DNA from: Stomorhina lunata
Taxonomy: Eukaryota > Arthropoda > Insecta > Diptera > Rhiniidae
Length of the DNA: 64,000 bases
Direction: 5' to 3'
Assembly: GCA_933228675.1 (NCBI GenBank)
Contig: OW121741.1
Location: forward strand, 114,822,694 to 114,886,693
Part shown: positions 57,985-64,000 of the stretch, one piece after another
Layout: each line of letters starts with the position of its first letter
Position numbering within the stretch: position 1 is the stretch's first letter
The notes under the pieces: model-generated
The model's database searches: none
What the model was told of the DNA's origin: nothing
Seen by the model: only the letters and a program-made list of their open reading frames with translations
Program-made: the position numbers and the translations under genes

Positions 57985-60900
57985 CCGATTGAAAATTTAC
58001 TTTAGAAAATTTTCGATGAAAATTTTACTTTAGAAAAATTTTTATGAAAAATTTTTATAAAAAATTTTCTAAGAAAAAGTTACTAAAGAAAATTTTCGAA
58101 ATAAAATTTATTTTAGAAAATTATTGATGAAAAATTGAGGAAATATTTCGAAAATTGACTATTTATAGGAAATTTTTCGAAAATTGACTATTTATGGAAA
58201 ATTTTTCGAAAATTGACTATTTATACCAAATTTTTCGAAAATTGACTATTTATAGGAAATTTTTCGAAAATTGACTATTTATAGGAAATTTTTCGAAAAT
58301 TGACTATTTATAGGAAATTTTTCGAAAATTGACTATTTATAGGAAATTTTTCGAAAATTGACTATTTATAGGAAATTTTTCGAAAATTGACTATTTATAG
58401 GAAATTTTTCGAAAATTGACTATTTATAGGAAATTTTTCGAAAATTGACTATTTATAGGAAATTTTTCGAAAATTGACTATTTATAGGAAATTTTTCGAA
58501 AATTGACTATTTATAGGAAATTTTTCGAAAATTGACTATTTATAGGAAATTTTTCGAAAATTGACTATTTATAGGAAATTTTTCGAAAATTGACTATTTA
58601 TAGGAAATTTTTCGAAAATTGACTATTTATAGGAAATTTTTCGAAAATTGACTATTTATAGGAAATTTTTCGAAAATTGACTATTTATAGGAAATTTTTC
58701 GAAAATTGACTATTTATAGGAAATTTTTCGAAAATTGACTATTTATAGGAAATTTTTCGAAAATTGACTATTTATAGGAAATTTTTCGAAAATTGACTAT
58801 TTATAGGAAATTTTTCGAAAATTGACTATTTATAGGAAATTTTTCGAAAATGGACTATTTATAGGAAATTTTTCGAAAATTGACTATTTATAGGAAATTT
58901 TTCGAAAATTGACTATTTATCGATAATTTTTCGAAAATTGACTATTTATAGGAAATTTTTCGAAAATTGACTATTTATAGGAAATTTTTCGAAAATTGAC
59001 TATTTATAGAAAATTTTTCGAAAATTGACTATTTATACGAATATTTTCGAAAATTGACTATTTATAGGAAATTTTTCGAAAATTGACTATTTATAGGAAA
59101 TTTTTCGAAAATGGACTATTTGTAGGAAATTTTTCGAAAATTGACTATTTATAGGAAATTTTTCGAAAATGGACTATTTCTAGGAAATTTTTCGAAAATT
59201 GACTATTTATAGGAAATTTTTCGAAAATGGACTATTTATAGGAAATTTTTCGAAAATTGACTATTTATACGAAATTTTTCGAAAATGGACTATTTATACG
59301 AAATTTTTCGAAAATTGACTATTTATAGGAAATTTTTCGAAAATTGACTATTTATACGAAATTTTTCGAAAATTGACTATTTATAGGAAATTTTTCGAAA
59401 ATGGACTATTTATAGGAAATTTTTCGAAAATGGACTATTTATAGGAAATTTTTCGAAAATTGACTATTTATAGGAAATTTTTCGAAAATTGACTATTTAT
59501 AGGAAATTTTTCGAAAATTGACTATTTATAGGAAATTTTTCGAAAATTGACTATTTATAGGAAATTTTTCGAAAATTGACTATTTATAGGAAATTTTTCG
59601 AAAATTGACTATTTATAGGAAATTTTTCGAAAATTGACTATTTATAGGAAATTTTTCGAAAATTGACTATTTATAGGAAATTTTTCGAAAATTGACTATA
59701 TATAGGAAATTTTTCGAAAATTGACTATTTATAGGAAATTTTTCGAAAATTGACTATTTATAGAAAATTTTTCGAAAATTGACTATTTATAGGAAATTTT
59801 TCGAAAATTGACTATTTATAGGAAATTTTTCGAAAATTGACTATTTATAGGAAATTTTTCGAAAATTGACTATTTATAGGAAATTTTTCGAAAATTGACT
59901 ATTTATAGGAAATTTTTCGAAAATTGACTATTTTTAGGAAATTTTTCGAAAATTGACTATTTATAGGAAACTTTTCGAAAATTGACTATTTATTGGAAAT
60001 TTTTCGAAAATTGACTATTTATAGGAAATTTTTCGAAAATTTACTATAGAAAATTTTTGATGAAAAATTTACTATAGAACATTTTTGAGGAAAAATTTAC
60101 TATAGAACATTTTTGAGGAAAAAAAAAAAATTTTTGATGAAAAATTACTACAGAAAATTTTTGATGAAAAATTTACTAAGAAAATTTTTGATGAAAAATT
60201 TACTATAGAAAATTTTTGATAAAAAATGTTCTATATAATAATTGATGAAAGATTTTTTATAGAAAATTTTTGATGAAAAATTTACCATAAAAATTTTTTG
60301 ATGAATTGATGAAAAATTAAATATAGAAAATTTTTGATATAAAATTTATTTTAGAAAATGTTTGATATAAAATTTATTTTAGAAAACTTTTGATGAAAAA
60401 TTTACTATAAAAAACTTTTGTTCAAAAATTTGCTATAGAAAATTGTTGATAAAAAATTTATAACAGAAATTTTTTGATGAGAAGTTTCCTATAGAAAATT
60501 TTTGATGAAAAATTTACTATAGAAAATTTTTGATAAAAAATTTACTATAGAAAATTTTTGATGAAAATTTTTCTATAGAAAATTTTTCATAAAAAATTTA
60601 CTTTAGAAAATTTTTCATGATACATTTTTTATAGAATATTTCTGATGAAAAATTTTTTATATAAATTTTTGATGAAAAATTTTTTATAAAAATTTTTTGA
60701 TGAAAATTTTACTATAAAAAATTTTTGATGAAAAATTTTATATAGAAAATTTTTGATATTAAATTTATTTTAGAAAATGTTTGATATAAAATTTTTTTTA
60801 GAAAACTTTTGGTGAAAAATTTACTATAGAAAATTTTTGATGAAAATTTTACTATAGAAAATTTTTGATGAAAATCTATAGGAAATTTTCTATATACTAT
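57985..60900. repeat. 29-bp AT satellite, highly homogeneous, with 28-bp flank
   Basis: From about 58136 to 60045 some 65 copies of a 29-bp unit (AAAATTGACTATTTATAGG plus AAATTTTTCG) are almost identical. Single-base variants (TGGACT, TATACG) are clustered and partly alternate every 58 bp between 59100 and 59300. To the right, to about 60890, the unit becomes a diverged 28-bp form (GAAAATTTTTGATGAAAAAT plus TTACTATA). To the left is a short decayed zone. The homogeneity suggests recent amplification. Confidence 0.95.
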
Positions 60901-62734
60901 GCCTAGACTGGATTCACTATGACTTTTAAAGAAATATAAACGGGCTATGTCTGAAGAAATTGTCATTGTCATTGAAATTAGTCATTGTCTTTAAAAAAAA
61001 GAAAAATTCTTCTATCCTCTAGTATTTGCTTAAACTTAAGCTGATTGGGTTATCTTTTGGCTTAGCTTAGTTTCTATTTCCTTTTAGAAGCAGACCACAA
61101 CTTGTACAATAGTTACACACATACAGCTTTGTTACACTTCATACCCTGTAGTAAAACTGGGATCATGTGTCTCCATGTCAACACTTTGTGTAACATCAAT
61201 TCAAATGTCCCCAATTTTAGTTCAGTACTGAAATAGTGAATATATAGAGACAACTATTCTAGTATATATCTGGTGACATTGTCAACGAATGTGTCAACAT
61301 ATATGTATATCAATAGGCCCCGATTTGATCTCAATGTCTCCATTTGGACCAAAAGAACTACAAAGTCAATACTAAGTAAATAGTGGTAATGTCTACTGGT
61401 AGATTTCGTAGGAACTCTAAATGTTAAATGTCAATAGTAGATAACATTGGATAGGGCAAAATAGGCAAGTAGTACTGGAGACATTGTCAATAGCAAAACA
61501 GTGTTGTTTCTCTGACGGCATTTACTACAGGGTACTTTAAACTTATAGTTTTTGTTTTGGTGAACATAAATACAACGAGTAAAAGTATTCACAGTTGTTG
61601 TGAGTGCTTTCCTTGCAACAACAATAAGAGTAAGTAAGAATTTTTCCAAACTTTCCATACATTCTCATACACTAGAATATGTAGGTTCAAACATACCCTG
61701 ACAAACTAACAAATTGCTGCTGCTATTGCTGTTGTTATCATTGTAATTTCCTATTGTTGTTAGTGTTGTTGTTATATTGGTAAGTAACCTATTTGGCATC
61801 AAAACTGAAATCGTATATATCTTTCCTTTATTCTAACAAAATTTGAACTTACTCACACACAGACAAGTCTTCAAACTTACATGTACCCTTTCAAATGATT
61901 TTAGTTTCGTTGTGGTTTTGTTTGAGTCGATTTTTGGTGTCAGCAATTGCTTTTTGAAATACCAACAACAACAACAACAAAATTTAGAGAAAAAAATTTG
62001 AAATATAAAAAAAGACAACTACAACAAAAGTAGAATTGTTAAAAATATGTAGATGGTTTTGTTTGCCAAATCCGGAGTATTGTTGACAGCGTTACAGACG
62101 CCAAAAATTATTGAAAACTCACAAAAAAAGCCGAAAAATAAACTAACAAACCAGTAAAATGTTTGGCTTCTATCTCCTTTTGGTTGGAAAGAACAAGAAA
62201 AAAAAGGACTCACAATTCACACAACCAAATATAGACTTGTTTTCAAACAATGACAGTGACTGGATTAAGTAAGATGGGTGAGATAATTTTACAAATAATT
62301 GGACTAAAATATTTTTGTTACTGCTGTGTCTTTTATTGTTGTTGGAATTGTTGTTTTTTCTATTATTGCTGTTTTTGCTGTTGCTACTGCCGCTTTTATT
62401 TCTCTTTCTCTCTGTCACAGTCGTCTTATTATGCAATTATGGTCTAAAGCTCTGTTGTTTATGATCACTTGAAAATTAAATTGGTTTTTCTGTTATTAAA
62501 TTTGTAAAATCGTAAATTGAACTCCATGTAATACAATAATATTATTGATGCTAAGTAATGGTAAGTAGTTGGGGTTTTAAGGCCATAATGTGGTTTAAAT
62601 ATACTCTATTGAATCTGAGAGTAGACAAGTGGATTTGTGAAATACTTTAAGGTATACAAATTTTTCTGATTTAAAAATATTTTTCAATTATGTTTTTTAC
62701 TTAACTTACATGTTATTATGGAAATAAAAAAATA
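60901..62734. other. AT-rich spacer with CAA/CAG-type triplet patches
   Basis: Triplet-rich patches lie at 61715-61770, 61965-61982 and 62315-62400 (GTTGTT, GCTGTT, CAACAA). A reverse frame at 62170-62436 is Asn/Ser-rich only because of them. Such patches occur in fly exons and introns alike, and I see no reliable exon structure. Confidence 0.45.
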
Positions 62735-64000
62735 GCTATAAAAAAATTTTGATGAAAAATTTACTAAGATGAATTTACTTGATGAAAAATTTACTATAGG
62801 AAACTTTTGATAAAAAATTTGCTACTGAAAAATTAAAAAAAAAATTTAGATGAAACATTTACTACAGAAAATTTTTGATGAAAAATTTATTAAAGAAAAT
62901 TTTTGGTGAAAAATTTACTAAAGAAAATTTTTGATAAAAAATTTAGTTAAGAAAATTTTTGATAAAAAATTGAGTTAAGAAAATTTTTGATAAAAAATTT
63001 ACTATAGAAAATTTTTGATGAAAAATTTACTATAGACAATTTTTGATGAAAAATTTACTAAAGAAATTTTTTTGATGAAAAACTTACAATAGAAAATTTT
63101 TGATGAAAAATTTACTATAGAAATTTTTTTGATGTAAAACTTACTATAGAAAATTTTTGATGAAAAATTTACTATAGAAATTTTTTGATGACAAATTTAC
63201 TATAGAAAATTTTGATGAAAAAAGAAAATTTTTGATGAAATATGCCATAGAAAATGTTGAAAGAAAAAATTTATATAAAAATATATATTTTTTTTAATTT
63301 TCTATAAAAATAGAAAATATTTGTTAATTTTCCGATAAAAACAAAAAATTTTTGAAAAAAATTATTGAAAAATTTGTTATAAAAAAAGAACATTTTTGAA
63401 AAATTTCTCAGAAAAATAAAAAAATTTTTAAATATTTCCTACACAAATAGAAAATTTTTAAAAAAATTTCCTGTAAAAATATAAAATTTTTGAAAAATTT
63501 CCTATAAAAATAAAACATTTTTGAAAAATATCCTATATAAATAGAAAAATTTTGAAAAATTTTAATAAAAATTTAAAATTTTTTAAAAATCCCTACAAAA
63601 ATAGAAAATTTTTGAAAAATTTCCTATAAAAATAGAAAATTTTTGAAACAATTTCCTATAAAAATAGGAAATTTGTAAAAATTTCCTATAAAAATAGTAA
63701 ATTTTTGAAAAATTTCCTATAAAAATAGAAAATTTTTGAAAAATTTCCTATAAAAATAGGAAATTTTGAAAAATTTCCTATAAGAATAGGAAAATTTTGA
63801 AAAATTTCCTATAAAAATAAAAAAATTTTGAAAAAATTCTTATAAAAATAGAAAATTTTGGAAAATTTCCTTTAAAAATAGAAAATTTTTTGAAAAATTT
63901 CATATAAAAATAGTAAATTTTTGAAAAATTTCCTATAAAAATAGTACATTTTTGAAAAATTTCCTTTAAAAATAGTACATTTTTGAAAAATTTCCTTTAA
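62735..64000. repeat. 28-bp then 31-bp AT satellite, running off the window
   Basis: The segment 62735-63250 is the 28-bp form with GAAAATTTTTGATGAAAAAT. From about 63290 to the window end it is the 31-bp form with TTTTTGAAAAATTTCCTAT. Both families abut here as they do around 60045. The array continues beyond the window. Confidence 0.92.

Overview
The window is AT-rich eukaryotic repeat DNA from an insect, most likely a calyptrate fly such as a blowfly or house-fly relative. This is inferred from the repeat types: a BEL/Pao retrotransposon, mini-me/DINE-like elements with GTCT microsatellites, and very low GC with long A/T tracts. No host protein-coding gene could be identified on either strand. 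The window could be a gene desert, heterochromatin, or part of a very long intron.

Layout. About a quarter of the window is AT-rich satellite made of short units (16, 28, 29, 30 or 31 bp), almost all sharing an A-tract/T-tract core (TTTTTGAAAAATTT or similar). The main arrays lie at 1-1429, 2271-4619, 16542-17565, 19030-19965, 21585-22715, 24955-26760, 33385-35700, 36530-38645, 55130-56705, 57985-60900 and 62735-64000. Several have higher-order structure (447 bp, about 282 bp, about 176 bp and 58 bp) or internal inversions. A different, GC-richer minisatellite full of the TGACTCA heptamer lies at 29835-31430, and an opposite-strand relative lies at 40683-41095.

The only long coding region is an apparently complete BEL/Pao LTR retrotransposon at 6045-16541. 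It has 450-bp LTRs that read identical by eye, a 5-bp ATTTT target duplication, an unusually long 3-kb leader, an open 1800-residue gag-pol polyprotein, and a second downstream ORF. ORF2 sits directly behind a good 3' splice site. It carries a second set of zinc knuckles and a second aspartic-protease-like domain, interrupted by one in-frame UGA. This duplicated nucleocapsid/protease module in the position usually held by env is the most interesting thing in the window. The element inserted into a unit of the 31-bp satellite.

Other mobile elements are old and defective. They include a tRNA-derived SINE family (42146-42433, and a second copy split at 52190-53345), an RTE-like LINE fragment nested in the second SINE copy (52294-53196), a 47-bp 3' stub of the same LINE inside a satellite array (25911-25957), and several mini-me/DINE-like non-autonomous elements (43704-44800, 46043-46800, 50683-52135). 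The remaining stretches are AT-rich DNA without recognisable genes.
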